This document shows, piece by piece, positions 10,541-24,300 of a DNA stretch of 64,000 bases. The stretch is from Mauremys mutica (Eukaryota > Chordata > Testudines > Geoemydidae), in assembly GCF_020497125.1 (NCBI RefSeq), contig NC_059081.1, positions 13,921,105 to 13,985,104 on the forward strand, given 5' to 3'. The position numbers and the translations under genes are program-made. Below the pieces are notes generated by a model. The model did not search any database. It saw only the letters and a program-made list of their open reading frames with translations, and was not told the DNA's origin. Each line of letters opens with the position of its first letter. Within the stretch, counting starts at the first letter, position 1.

Positions 10541-11139
10541 CCTATCTCCTGACTCCCAGTCTTGGCTCATGGACAATACTTACTTGAATTATTGTCCATG
10601 TTGTCAGATTATGCTATGCAATTCTCAAAGAGAATTCTTTTGGTAATAAGTGGTAGAGAATATTCTCCCCCCGGACCATTATTAAGAATTGTTAGACAGT
10701 AGGGGTGGAGGTAGAGACAGGGAAAGAGACTACTCTCTGACTATGGAGTCATAAATTACATGAAGTACATTTCATTATAAAGCACTACCTTTTTTTCTAA
10801 CCCTTTATGAATTCTCTCCATTCACCCCAGGCGGTTGTAATGTAGACTGACATCTTACTCTCTTCTAAGAGCTATTCACTAGTATTCTCTGTGTACGTGT
10901 TGCCTAAGAATACAAACAAGCAAATAAAAACAACACATTGTACCAAGCAAAAGATTCTTTCCTATGAATAAGTAAAATCTAACATAGTGAACGTATGTCA
11001 GCGATTCAAAAAGATCAAGCATCATATGTAAAAAAGTAATGGGAGGTATCTAGATGCCAGGTTTGATGCAAAACCGTGATGTGTGTTAAGAAAAATAAGT
11101 AATACACATTCTAAGCATTGTTAAGTACTTCTTATGCAT

Positions 11140-11246
11140 AGAGTGACCAGATAGCAGCTGTGAAAAAACAAGACAGGGGGTGGGGGGGATAACAGGCGCC
11201 TCTATAAGAAAAAGTCCCAAAAAACAGGACATCTGGTCACCCTCTG
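11140..11246. mobile_element. MITE with gagtgaccagat terminal inverted repeats
   Basis: The left end agagtgaccagat and the right end atctggtcaccctct form terminal inverted repeats around an about 107-bp unit that includes a run of g (11175-11190) and 'ataacaggcgcctctataag'. This matches a very common turtle MITE. No convincing target-site duplication was seen, so its superfamily is open. Confidence 0.65.
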
Positions 11247-11249
11247 CAC

Positions 11250-13950
11250 AATATTCAATATTGTCACAACTTGCACTGTCTGCTTAAGAAATCTGCACTG
11301 CTTAAGAAATTGAACTTTTATTTTCCCGAGCAGAAATATTTAATAACGTTCATCTTTTCTCCTTTACTGAAATCAGTCAAACAGTTTAAAGCCAAGCTTC
11401 CTCCATTCTCAGTTTTCCTCCTTTAAACAACACAGAAAACTGGCTTTATACCCGTCGGCTACTTGGATTTAACACCAAATTCTTACCTTCCAGAAGGTCA
11501 AAGAAAAAAAGAAAGCGTATTCAATTGGACTCATGAAGAAATAGTTTCTATCTTTTAATAGTACCAAACAATCTGCAAATTATTTAAATGAAGACAGCCA
11601 ATGCTCAAACATCTGCACGCAAAACGTTTAAATGCCAAGTGCAACTTTACTGGCATAAGAAAATAATAAGTGGAGTTCAATTTGTGTCAGCATAGCTCAG
11701 GAAAATAAGATATCATGTCTTGCTGTCTGCTTGATGTCAGCTTCTCAGATTCAAACCCTAATGCCTCATCTTAGGCTGTCCTTACTGGAGGCTGCCAAAT
11801 AGAAAGGTTCAGCCAAAGTTCATGGAGCTACTACAAAATAGCTTCCCCCCCCTCCTTTTTCAATCATTATGAACCTTCTGCTTTATATTGTACACACTTG
11901 ATTATTCTATCCTTGAAATGTCTATAACTCTATTAGGTTCTTCTTTTCTTTTAACATACTGTAAATTCCTTTCTGTGCTTAGTTCGGTTTATAGCTTACA
12001 GCATTAGCCTTTTAAACTTTCACTACATAGATGAAATGAAATCATGCGACTGGCTGGAAGATGAAAATAAAGTAACTGGGACTTGCATTAATATTAGGAA
12101 GAAACAAAAAAAAATGTGAATAATTTCCCCTCCTCTTAAACTCCTACTACCTTTTTACTTAAATATTTAGATACAGTAGTAATCAGATCCTGAAACAAAT
12201 GTAAGCTAGGCCTCTCTTCAGAGACAGGGAACAGCATGTATGGAATGACCCCGTCCCTTTCCAATTTAAAAAAGCTGAAATCCCTAAATTGTAATCTCCT
12301 GCAAGAAAGCTCAGTGATACCGTTTTACCAGCTAAGGCATTAGGATAGCCTAGAATGGGCCATTTCAATTATTTCATTTTCTTAAATTGTTTTAAATGAC
12401 TGCATCTATAATTATGTTGAATGGAAGCTGGAGGAAAAGAATGTACCTTAACGCACATAAGCCAAGTATATTATGAGAATATGTACAATAAGTATTCTGA
12501 ATTTCCAGCCAGGTAGTAGCAAAACCTGTTTTAATTGGTTTCTGTTAAAGAAACTTCATATAGAATGTGGCATTAAAGCTGTCACATACATACCAACATG
12601 AGGAACTGGAAGAAGATATGTCCCTTTTCTGCAGCAGTAACTGAAAATATTTTTGGAAACTTTGATCATGATAGCAGATATGTCGATATAGACGCGCGCA
12701 CACATGTATGTTAGGTATATACACACACTCTGAGTAAGAAACCTGCTGTTTAATTCCAGGTGATCAGATACAATTACAGCTTAAATAATTTTAAGCAAGT
12801 TAACTGATAAGTTATGAAAAATGAATGCCTTAATTTTGTCAGAAAAATGATCAAGGCTAGACATTTTATCTGTTTTTCTGTTTTATGATCCAGTATATTT
12901 GAGCAGAAACAAGTTTTTTCAGTTACTTAGGTTAGTTCATTTTTAACTTATCTGGTATCAATTACTGAGACAGATTTGCAATATTCAGTGTCTGTACAGA
13001 TGAAACACTTTAATACCTTAGATGGCTCATTTCTGGAATCAGCCCAGACTGGCACAATCCACAAACTTTAAAATCCTTTTTACAAAATTCAAAGATGATC
13101 AAGATTAAAATTCCCTACTGTGTATTTTGGATCCCCTCCAAAAACATTCAGTCTTTATTCATTATTGGATATTGTCTTGATTAAAATTCCTGTTGGTTAG
13201 TTCTATGGTTAAGGAGTAATCTTGTATCTTAGCTTTTGGAATGTATTAATATCATGTGACATGTATGAAGTCCAAATTAATATAGAGAGATCTCTTTCAC
13301 TAGTCAGCATGAAAAAAGATTTAGAATGTTCAGATTTCAGCAAAACAGTCCAGAAAAATTTATCTTGCACTAACCTTATAACATAGCTACTTCAAATTCT
13401 AAGTCAGGAATAGCTCAGGTTTATTCTACTCTCTCAAAGAGTTCTGATTTAATGAAAGGTTTGTGTATCAGAAATATACTGAATATCCCAAATGCATAAA
13501 ATAATAATCTGTTTCATTCTTCTAGTCCCAAATCAAGAGCTATACTTTCTAAAAAAAACCAGCAATTTTTATAAAGAGACCAAATTCATCTGTGGTGTAA
13601 TTCCACTGAATAGTTTTGTCCAATTGACATATTATGACTTTAAAAAGAATAAAAGTGTCTTCTGATTCTCATCAGCTATGCACCTATATTTTCTTTGTGC
13701 TTCTGAACTCTAAAGCTAAAAACTAAGGGGAGACAAACCTTAGAAAGGGCTTATAACTCAAAATTGTGTGCATATCAGACCTGTTTTCATGCAGAACCAT
13801 GCAAAAATGCACATAACAGAATATAAAGAAAATGCGAAAGAGCAGAGGTTGCTAGCGTCCCTGAACCACGATTTTAGCACCTAAAACTCAGACTGAAACA
13901 AGTAACTTATATGAGATGTTATCTAGAAACTTTTAAAAAGAGCCACAATC
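11250..13950. other. AT-rich stretch without recognisable features
   Basis: About 2.7 kb with no convincing coding frame, tRNA-like sequence or familiar repeat. It is AT-rich with short CA/TA runs near 12700-12730. Any conserved non-coding element here could only be found by cross-species alignment. Confidence 0.5.
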
Positions 13951-13953
13951 TAA

Positions 13954-14199
13954 GGGTTTGTCTACACTTAAAAGGCTACAGTGGCACAGTTGCAGCGCTT
14001 CAGTGTAGACACTACTTATATTGACGGGAGGGATTCTCCCATCAGCATAGGTAATCTACCACCCCGAGAGGCGGTAGCTAGGTCTACAGAAGAATTCTTC
14101 CATCAGCCTAGTGCTGTCTACACAGGGACTTAAGTTGGCTTAACTATGCCGCTCAAGGTTGTGCTTAAACAGACCTAATTTTCTAGTGTACACCAGGCC
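13954..14199. mobile_element. PIF/Harbinger-type MITE
   Basis: The left tip gggtttgtctacactt and the right tip agtgtacaccaggcc are imperfect inverted repeats carrying the gtctacac / gtgtac core shared by several elements here (40.6, 41.0, 52.4 kb). Flanking triplets are taa (13951-13953) and tga (14200-14202), in keeping with the 3-bp target duplication of PIF/Harbinger elements after one change. Internal segments match the element that starts at 40619 in the opposite orientation. Confidence 0.65.
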
Positions 14200-14204
14200 T
14201 GATA

Positions 14205-15400
14205 CTCTTACTCACCCTAAGTAGCATCTTACAAGAAGCTGTGATAGTTCTCAGGTATCCCAGGACTGTGAGTCACCTTGTCACTCCCTGATTCCGGCAA
14301 GAGCAAGTCTTTCTTGTGGTAGCTGGGTGACAGCTCCCTGGCACCACCACACTGTTAGCCACAAAAGCGCTTGCCTTGAGCTCTGCCAGCAGCCCTAACG
14401 TCGCCTTGCAGGTTAACAATAGCACCAAAACTCTGAGTCCCTTTGAATCGTTCCTCTGTGATGTCCAGCCCCTGACACTGGCTATTCACAGAAATTCCAG
14501 ATCCTCTGCATCCAAAGGTGCAGTGTACCCCAGTTTACCTTAAACCACCGCACACAAACCACACAGTACTTGTGAGCACTTATAGTAAAACAAAAGTAGA
14601 TTTATTTAAGAAAGAGTAAGTATTTAACTAGAAACAAGAGAGAGTGCTGGAAACAAATGGGTTACAATACAAAATTAAAATAATAAACATGAACCTGACT
14701 CTACACTTACCAAGAGTTACCTTTCCTATCCTATAAAGTAATCCCCCCCGCCCCCAAACGTCCAGACCATTGCAGAGTTGGCTCGTTTCTCAAAATGAGG
14801 ATCCAAATGTTCACTAAACCATCCCTGCTCCACAAAGGGTTTCCCTCAGTTAATGGATACAGAGTGCTTCTCCCTTCCTCTGCGTTTACAGAAAAGAAGC
14901 CTTTTGTTTCTATTCACGGTCAGGGTGAACCCCGTCTTCTTGTAAAGATTCTTTTTTTTAACTATAAGTGGGTTTGATTGTTGTTGCCTCTGATGGTTTC
15001 CCATTTACAGTCTTAGTATTGCACAAGGCTAAACAACTGAACCTCGCTTTATATCACCAGCCGAACAGGGCGGGTGACTGGCTCCCTTTGCCCAAATCAG
15101 CCAACACTGAGACACATTCTTGCCTGGTGACTAATTCGTACTCTAAGGCCCTAATGCATGCTTTCAGAATAAATACATTACTCCTAAAATGTTACCTGTA
15201 TGTTTGTACAGTTCTATTTATGGACATTTCACAATGACTTGACTAGTTATGAGCTTTCTGTGGTACCTTACCTGTTACTCTTTATGGATAAACATCCTGT
15301 AAGGCATGTGTTTGGTGTAGTGAGTTTGTCAGGTCTGAGGTGAGAAACATTTGCAAAGAACAGGGGACCCTTTGCCAAGGGGTCTCTGTGTCACAGTAGC
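14205..15400. repeat. Probable dispersed repeat, unclassified
   Basis: The segment has the feel of a high-copy turtle repeat, with a tttatttaagaaagagtaag stretch at 14600-14620 and a poorly coding body, but I could not identify polymerase, integrase or LTR ends. Weak frames (14795-14977 and 14968-15237) resemble no known protein. It could be an LTR or other retroelement on the minus strand; this is a guess. Confidence 0.3.
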
Positions 15401-16304
15401 CCATTGACTTCACTGAGATGGTCCATGGAGTAAGGTGTAAATTAGGGTACCAGAATACGGACAGACATTTTAAAGTATAACTTAATCCACAACAACAAGA
15501 AACATGCTAGCTGCTGCTAAGAAGCTGTTCTCATATTGCATATTCATTCCTACACAGGAGCATGGAATCATGGGTCACTACCACTCCCAAACAATGCCTT
15601 AAAAATTAGGCTAGCTCTAAGAACGTAACCACTCATTTTGTACCCACAGTGGTTTGCCCACAAACACTTGTCGGTACAATGGTTGGCAGTTAGATGCCTT
15701 CCTGGTTTGCACTCTCAAACCAGCAGGTACAAACTGGGAAGTCAGTTTCGAGAAGCAGGATCTATGCAACCATTTATTTTTGTCTAGAAAGCCTCATGGC
15801 AATATGTACAGCATATGGCAGTCCCGCGAAGGAGGGTCACATAGCTGAGTAATGTAATCTTACCTTGTTTCAGCTGTCCTCATACAGAACAAACACCCAT
15901 TTGTCAGACTATGAATGTCAAAGTGACTCTTAGAGGCCTGGAATCCTGAAAAACAACAAGCATGCATGTCAAACCCTATGTTTTATCCTGTTTTTCTCCT
16001 CCCCTTCTGGGGCTGTGGGCTCAGAGTTGGAGGTTGTCTCCAGTATCTTTACAAGGGATTCCCTAGTAGATCATTTTGAAACCTACTTATCTTATCACAA
16101 TGCTTCATTTTTTTGCCAGGAGGGCTCTTTTAGGGTGAAAACACCCCCCTCCCCAAAGCTGGAGGCTCTGCATGTGGGACTAATACAGTGTCGAGGGGAC
16201 AGAATTATCTCAGGATAAAAGTAGGGCAAGGAGTATCTGCATAGCGAGGCTGTGGGTGCTACTACAGCCCATGGATTATAATAATAATTACAGCCACTGC
16301 ACGA

Positions 16305-16400
16305 GCAGCAAAGAGTCCTGTGGCACCTTATAGACTAACAGACGTATTGGAGCATGAGCTTTCGTGGGTGAATACCCACTTCGTCGGATGCCACTGCATG
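16305..16400 (-). repeat. Dispersed turtle repeat, 'gtggcacctta' type
   Basis: Sequence starting agagtcctgtggcacctta, then gactaacagacgtattgg and gagctttcgtgggtgaatac, corresponds to the repeat that forms both arms of the hairpin at 28461-28596. The orientation given is the one in which the 28.5 kb right arm reads. The class of element is not known to me. Confidence 0.55.
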
Positions 16401-16584
16401 GTTTCCAAAGAATGCCAGGGGTCACAGTGCCATCTCTGTGTTCTGGCACTACTTATGGAATGCAACCAGGGTACTGCTGCTGTGCTCTGGGCCTTCTGCA
16501 GCTTGGAATGGACCAGCAAATTTTGCCCTGACCAGATTTCCGTCAAACTGAAGAAACGCCACTGGGTAGCGTAGCGGACAAAAG

Positions 16585-16628
16585 GCCAGGTTCTGATCCC
16601 AATTGACTTCAATGAGACCAGGATTTCA
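16585..16628. repeat. Foldback repeat fragment, CATTGACTTCAATG family
   Basis: 'caattgacttcaatgagacc' followed by aggatttcatcc repeats the centre and right arm seen at 10.5 kb. The left arm (ccaggttctgatcc) is partly preserved. Confidence 0.45.
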
Positions 16629-16824
16629 TCCTCTGTGTGAGGTCTTGCAGAACATTTTGCCACTGTTGGTAATACTGCTTCAGGGTCATAATATTTAATG
16701 TAATAAGGAGTTGTACTTCACGCCCCCATGTAGGGTATGAATACAGGTGATCTGCAGAATTATATCTGCTACTTCAACATGGCAAACAAATAAAGGGGGG
16801 AAAAGGCAAAAGCTTTTCATAGAA

Positions 16825-17060
16825 GGTGATGTGGTATTCAAGAGTAAGGACTTCTATCCCAGCTCTGCAAATAAATCATTGTGTGATCTTGGGCAAGTTA
16901 CCTCACTTATATGCCTCAGTTTTCCCATCTGTTGAATGGGGATATTTTGCAGTTTAATTGATATTTATAAAATATTTTGGTAGAAATAAAATAATAATTG
17001 TAGTGAAGTGTTCTAAGATCTGCAAGTGAATGATGTTATGTGTAAAGTACTATTATTCTC
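16825..17060 (+). mobile_element. MIR-type SINE
   Basis: The conserved core reads tgtgatcttgggcaagttac, then ctcacttatatgcctcagtt and ttcccatctgttgaatgggg, which is the MIR/CORE-SINE centre in sense direction. A 3' part with taaagtactattattc follows. This is the clearest MIR copy in the window and an old insertion. Confidence 0.75.
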
Positions 17061-17099
17061 CTTCTGCATCTTATTTTTCAGTGATCTCTTCCATAAACA

Positions 17100-18375
17100 C
17101 AAATTGAACTACCACTCACAGACCTAACTCTCTGTTCCAAACCTCCCTCCAAACTAAAATCTCAGCCTCTCTCTCTCTCTGACATTGCCCCATGGATATC
17201 TAGTCATGGATGTTTAGCTCTGCATGGCTAAAGCAGCTACTACTCTGACCTGCTGCTACCTCCTTGGTCGATCACCATTCTGCCCATCACTCAACCCTGC
17301 AACCTGGATGTTGTCTTCGACTTGGGACGCTCTCCAGATCCCCACATCCAGGCAGGGCCGGCGCTTCCATTAGGCGACCCTAGGCGGTTGCCTAGGGAGC
17401 CAGGATTTGGGGGGCGGCATTTTGTGCACTCCCCACGGGGCGCACGGGAGCTTCTGGTTCCGCTCCCGTCGCGCCGCCGAAGGGGGACCTTCTCCGACGT
17501 GCCGCAGAAAACAGCGGCAGGCAATTGAGCAGCTCAATGACTGCCGCTGTCGCCTGTGGCACTTCGGCGGCGGGTCCTTCTTCGGCAGCACAATGGGAGT
17601 GGAACCGGAAGCTCCCGCGTGCCCCATGGGGAGTGCACAAAATGCCGCCCCCTGAATTCTGCCTAGGGCGCCAGAAACCCTGGCGCCGCTCCTGCATCCA
17701 GGCTATGACTAAGTCTTGCAGATTCTTTCTACATAACATTGTGGCCTTTCCTATCTATCCCCAGAACTAAAATGCTCATCCAAGGTCTCATATCACATAT
17801 TAATTACTGCAACATCCTTCTCTTTGGCCTTGGCAAATGCATTCTTACCTTACTGAGATCCATTCAGAATGCAATTCCAAAGAGCACTTTGCTAGCCTGT
17901 CACTTGAACCTGCCACCTCTCTTTGAATCCTTCCACTGTCTCCTCCTCCTCTATTGCATCACACATAAGCTACTTATCTTCACTTTGCAGGCTCTTCACG
18001 AGCTATCCACACCCTACTTATAGTCTCTCATTCGCTATTGAATGACGTGGACTTTCAACTTCTGTCAGCCCGTGATGTCAGCCTTCATCACCCACTTGTT
18101 AAATTTCAAACAAACACCTTGATGCTTTCACCCATGCTTCCCCCTCAGACTTGAGAAGAGCTCCACTTAGACATCCGTAACAGCTGCTGGCATGCCGGAG
18201 ACCACTGCTTATCAGGCTGACCAGCGCTGTCTCATTGTTTCCTTGTAGTTCCCCGGCTGTCTCCATTTGTTCTCTCATTTTAGGCTGTAAGCTCCTGGGG
18301 ACTCCTTTTTTCCTGTGTTTGAACAGCCCCTAGCACAATGGGGTCTGTGCAATATTGCTCAGTGTCACACATTCT
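17100..18375 (+). mobile_element. L2-type LINE 3' portion, split by a hAT MITE
   Basis: The plus-strand translation gives NLDVVFDLGRSPDPHIQ before the MITE and AMTKSCRFFLHNI after it, then SHINYCNILLFGL and LQALHELSTPYL (17739-18023). This matches the C-terminal region of L2 ORF2 (pattern NLGV-FD, S-LDYCNSLL-GL, KALHGLAPPYL). The 3' end carries gtaagctcctggggactcc and cagcccctagcacaatgggg (18289-18342), a tail that recurs alone at 25.0, 47.0 and 56.6 kb. The element is 5'-truncated and has stops and frame changes. Confidence 0.75.
17353..17694. mobile_element. hAT-type MITE with 8-bp target duplication
   Basis: This 342-bp GC-rich element is flanked by exact 8-bp repeats CATCCAGG (17345-17352 and 17695-17702). 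Its tips, CAGGGCCGGCGC on the left and CAGGAGCGGCGCC read inward from the right, begin with the CAG typical of hAT elements. Internal arms 17411-17467 and 17595-17651 are close inverted copies, so it can form a long hairpin. Counting only one copy of the target repeat restores the reading frame of the host L2 LINE across the site, which confirms a clean insertion. Confidence 0.88.
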
Positions 18376-18379
18376 GTGA

Positions 18380-21300
18380 CAAACAATGTGGCATTAGTGA
18401 CATTGGGTCAGAGGCTAGGCTGCACCTCTAAGTGCTTACACCCAAGGGGAAGACGGGTGGATAAGCTGGCTTTAAAACCTCCTGTCTGCTTTGGAGTTGC
18501 TCTGAAGGCTGGAGCAAGCCTGGCATGAATTAGACCACCCAGGAGATCTACCTACAGACAGCGGCACTGCCTGGATCTCTGTAGCCGGGACTCCAACTGT
18601 GTGCAGGGACTCCAACCCTTCACACCCCTGATAGATCTGGCTGGGGTTTCTTACTGTCTTCATCACTTCCTGGGAATTTAGATCCTTTCTGTGCTGCTCC
18701 AGCCTCTTTCCCTGGTTTACAGGAGCCATAGTGGGGCGAGAAGCTAATGCATTTGGCCATCTCCACCCCATGCGCAGAATGACAGCAACTAAGGTTCCTT
18801 TACATCAGGGACAACTGAGAGATGGAGTGAAATGGGGCCCAGTCATGATGCTAGTGAAACCAATGACTAATTTCATTGTCCACCGCAGGAGCAAGAGCAG
18901 CTCCCTGGTCACTATAGCCACGTTTTCAGATGCGGGCTTGAATGGGAGCTGGGGGTGGTTCTGCAACTCAGAAAATTAGGACTGTTATTCAGCTGTCTAA
19001 CTTTATGCCCCCAAGTTTGAAACTATAGGGACTCAGCTCAAATGTATGTAAGCCCTTCCTGACCCAAGCAGTACTTAGTCGTGCAAATTCTTTGACTCCA
19101 GCTGCACTACTCAGGTGAGTCAGGATATGCAGGATTCTTTTTTTAAGCCTATAAGGTTTATCTGATAGAAGCAGAAGTTTGGAGTTTTGTTCTGTTTAAA
19201 AAAAAACCATTTTGGATGTGCCTTCCCATGCTATAACTAATTATTGCTCATTCCACTGCTAGGGCTTTGATTCAGGTACTTTGTGGTTCCTTGGTGACAC
19301 TGGTTGGTAAGCCTAAGGGTTGTTTAAATGTATCAGAGGATGGTTGGCAGCTTCTTGTAAGCATTCATTCCAGCTTTTATTGTAAATGTTGTCACTTTCT
19401 TCTCTTGACACTTACTGTGCCTTTAATAGCATTGTTTTGATCCTGTTGCTGCACTGCTGAGAATACTCATACAGAATGAGCAATTACTTAGGTAGCTAAG
19501 CCTTTGTTTTCAGTATTACACCTTGGGGTCTTCAGGGAAATGTAATATATGGTCTGATTCCAATTGCTGCTTCCAGGCAGTGGTACACTGGTGAAGTGAA
19601 ATGGTGATATTAGTCAAGTTAAAGAGAAAGTTTGGAGCCAACATTAGGCTCAAGGTAGAAGTGTTGGCTTCCACAACTCCTCTGGCTTGACTCAGGACCT
19701 GAGGTACTTGGCAGTTTCAAAAACCGGGCCCCTTCAAGATGTCTCAAAGTTGAGCACCCAACAGTGAGGCACCCAAAATCACTAGCCACTTTTGACCTTC
19801 TTGCCCTTAACTATTCTGTAAGTTAGTTTAGCCAGCTGAAAAGCAGCAGTTTTCTACCACCCAAGCATGTTGAAAGGCCTAAATAATGTTTGTAAAGCAC
19901 TTTACTTATGAAATTGCTGTACACCATTATTAATTCTGAACAGCTGATATGATATGGTACACAACCCTTGCACACATAGGTAATTACTCGCCACAGACTG
20001 ATACTTGGTAAGACTGAGGAGGACTAATTCTTCTTGTCTAAATGCATATTTAAAAACTATTTTGGTGAGGATCAGATATTTTATAAGAGCTCTGGATGCT
20101 CCGAGTCTGATTTTCAGTTCCCATTGACAAATTCCTGTTGATTTTAATGATCATTATTTTAAAAATATGCCTCATTTATAATTAATTCTCATTATTTTTT
20201 TCTTTTCAGTTACACTGGACTATATTTTTAGCTCTGTATCCTGAATGATCATGTACAAACTAAATTAGAAGGAAAACTATTACTTTTTTTTAAAAAGCAT
20301 GCATATTTGGCATTCTGACTGCTTTTAAGACTATTTTTGAAGCCATGTTTTCTATAACAAATTTAATAGTAATGCATTTTGCTTCAAAAGTTTTTATAAG
20401 TTCACTGAGCAATTAACTTGCCTTGGGAGTCCTGTGAAATAAGAGGCAAAAGGTCAAAGTCTAGAGTAGCAGTAAAACTTAAGTTTGTGTGTGAATCTGT
20501 GCATGCATAAAATAACTGCACTCAATAAAAAGATTTTTCGATACAACAGAATAAACGATTAGAGGTTGATAAAATCGTGTTTATATATGTATGATATGTA
20601 AACTTATCTATACTTAAAAACCATCTATAATTATGTCCCTGCAAAATAATTTGGCATGTAGATCTGAACCTATCTTTGCATTTATAAATATAAAAACAAA
20701 CAATTGAAAAGTTTTTAGGCAAAAACAAACTTAAGAAAAATATCTTTTACTATTTTGGAATTACCCAGATCCTTTCCCAAAACTTAGGTGCTTCACATCA
20801 TTTAACACACATAATTATGACAGGCTTTAAAATCTGCAATATAAATTTTCAGCTACACAGTTAGTCAGTCATTGGACTCCCAGGCAAGAGGAACAGAACT
20901 AACATAGCAGACCCTGAGACTCTCACTTGGCCACGCTAGGATCTATAGGTAGATTCTCAGCAGCTTCCACTGAGCACAGCAGAGAAAAGGGTTTAGTGAG
21001 TGGTCAAGAAGGCGGTTACAGCATCTTATTTCACTGCCTCATCATGACAGTATCCAGGATAAGTCAACCCCCTCCCCTGCAGCTGAGAAGTGCTCCTGTG
21101 CACCAGAACTAGTGCACGTGCATCGAAGGTGAGGCAGGGGCTCTATAGGTGCACACACGCTGTGCCCCATACAGAAGCACAGAGAGGACAAGTCAGAGTA
21201 AAGATTTACAGAAGCACAGAATCTCAAGTTCCCCCCTCACATGGCAGTTGTGTAAGTGCATCCTATAGCCAACTTCAGCCATTGGGATGAAGCAGATTCT

Positions 21301-24300
21301 GGCGAGTGGCTTTGTAGCCACTCTACTGCCTAGGAGGGAACATTCCTCCTACCTTGCCCCATAATGCACCTTCCAAACAGCTGGCCACATTACTGAAGTG
21401 GGGGGGGGGGGCGACAAATGACTCCCTCTGGCTTCCGCTACCTGGTGAATTTCCCCCACGTTGATTGCAATGACAGGCCCAGAAACTGATGTAGCTCCAG
21501 TTTAAGCTGGTATTTTAGGAAAAACTAACACTGAGGAAAAATCCCACCAGCTTATAACTCAGATCTGAACAGAAAAATGATTTTAAAAACTGCCTGTTCT
21601 TTCCATTGAAGTGTGGCTTCAACCAAAGCCACATCAATTCCAAAGGTTTGTTTGTTTGTTTTGGCAAGAACAGAGAAGATTAGATTTAAAGGGCTGGCAA
21701 GTTGCTAGTTACAGCTACAGAAATTGTAGAAGTGCCTAAGGTCTCCAGCAGTTTTATATAAGGATTTTAAAAATCACTATATTTTTAAAAACAAAAGGCA
21801 AGTTTGTTTTTTTCTGTTCCTCTTATGAATACATTGATACAAGACAGATACAGCGGTGGGCATTAAAACCAAAATCAGAATTTGCTAAAGGTACCAAAGA
21901 TACCACACAAAGACCATAATTAATTCCTATTCTAAGGTGTGTGGGAAAAACCAGGGAATTTCAGATTTCTCTGTAGTAATTTGGGAAATGCTGAGTTTTT
22001 TTATGGCAATGGTTGTGCCGTACAAAGTTCCTATCAATGAAATCTTACTGTGGTATGTACATGGCTTGGAATATTTCCTCATTCTTGCCTAATATTAAAC
22101 AGCAATGGCAGAGATCAAATATAATACATACAAATGATATTTACAGTGCCTATATGCCCACAAGAGACAAGAGAAAAACAGATACAACACACAAAAGTTA
22201 TAAAACTTATTTAAGAATCAGCTAACTAAATATTCAACATGTGCTGTACAGATATGGGCTCAAAATGTACTTCTGTCACAGCTATATATTAAACAATATA
22301 ATAAAATACAAGAGTATAATGCCAATAAATAGATCAAAGGTCATATCACCATGGCTCCCCTGATCCATCCTCAGAATAAAAACGCTTCACACACAGATGC
22401 TTCTAGACAGTTGACTTGAGCACACACCCATGTGTCTTTTTTTAAAAGAGTCCTATTTGTTAGATTTAAATCATGCAGTATACTTACTTGCATTAAAATA
22501 GCTGTTTTGTGAACACAAACAACGGGAAGTAATAAACACCCACTCCAAATTGTGTTTTGATACGCCAACGGGGCTGGCTGGTAACTGAAACACCCATTTG
22601 TCAGATCTCCACAAACACACACCAATATATAAACTGGCAATTGGAAGCCTGAAACATCTGATACTTTTAAAAGTGCAGGCAGGATGTTTGATGCCAGAAA
22701 TTCAAATGTAGTGCTTTCTAGTGTTTGGGCCAAATATTATCTCATCATTGTTATACCACAGTAGAGAAAATATTCAGGAAGGAGATAAAAGGAAAGCAGT
22801 GGGGTGTGGCTAGAAGCCAGAGAATTGGAATGAAAGTTGGATACAAGTAAAGCCCAGGCTTGGCAGATTATTTGGGTTGTTTTGCATTTCACTGATTGGT
22901 GCTCAATAGTAAGAGTGGTGGTGTCAAAAAAGCAACAGAGAAAAAACAAACAAAGGAATGTCCAGGGTGAAATAAAAAGACAAAGCGGCCAGGTGAGAAG
23001 ACTTAACTCTTCCCTTTGGGACTGGGGTCCAAAGGAGTAAATTAAGAATCAGGCTTGCTGAACCACAAAACCACTAGAACATGATTGTTAACCATCTGCT
23101 CAGCAAAGGCCCTGCAGGAGAGATAGCACTAGTGTTGCAGGCTAGGACTGGGGTGCCTTGGGAGACTCTGGAGGAGTGCTGGCTCACTGCTTGATTCTGT
23201 CTAATATTAGCCTGTACTGTTTGTCCTCCACTTCCATAATCACCACTCAGTTTAAGACATGAAAAGAACCCTGCAAAACAAATTCCTCTCCTGTGAGCAA
23301 GGTCCCTGCAGGTAGGGACAGAGGCATCTGCAAACCTGACTGGCATCAGCTCCTTCGGGGGAAGGTAACATGTGGCCCATTTCTGCCTTTTACTGGGTTC
23401 TAGGTCTGCAGATCAGCTTAAGGATCCTTTGGTTATGCTCATTCCCCACATTCATCCTCCTTCCTCCCCCATCACCATGCAGTATGTATGCAGAGCCACT
23501 ATGGAAGCCTACTCCATGGGAACAAAGAGTGTAACATCCTTCGAGGAGGTTTCTACACAGCCAGGCCCCCACCCACACAGGAAAAGTAGTGCTTATTGCA
23601 TTCTGCACCTTGTGTTCCTTGTGAAGTGGTTGGCAGGATTCGCCCCAGAGTGAACAACTCTCACTTTTGCAACTAGCACATTCACAGCATATTAGCCATG
23701 CAACCATCCTGACCGGGATATAATTTGCATTAGGAATTAAGTGTTCTTTACACAATTTCACCAGTGCAGTAAGGATAAAAAACACGACCCCTTAGAAACT
23801 TCTCTTGAACATGTTTCTGCGACCAATACAAGTAAATCCTCAGTTTTGGTCCCTGATGTACTTTTTATATTCAGTTCATCAACAGAGTAGAGAACTGTCT
23901 AAGTATTTTGTGTTAAGATTTTCCTGCATGACTCCAGTACCATAAAACACCCACTTGTGTTGATTGACCTTCTGCACTAGTAGCTCACTCTCTCTCTGTT
24001 GAGCCTTGGAATTAATCTTCATCATGTCAGCCTGTGAAGTTGCACTACATGCCCCCTGACTGGTGAGGTGCCTGGTGATTAGAACAAAACCATTAGCCCC
24101 TAGGTTTCAGACACACAGGTGATTTCTAATAGGTCTCTGTGAAGAGGACCAGTGACTAAAGATTTATTTGATGTCATCCCAGTAGTGGGGGAGGCGCTTA
24201 TGGAATCAGGAGAGTTTCAGAACATCCCCTTGTTAAAGAACTGAAGAGTATAAAAACAGCTAAAGCCCCAAAGCTGATAAAGATTGGATTAATATGTTTT

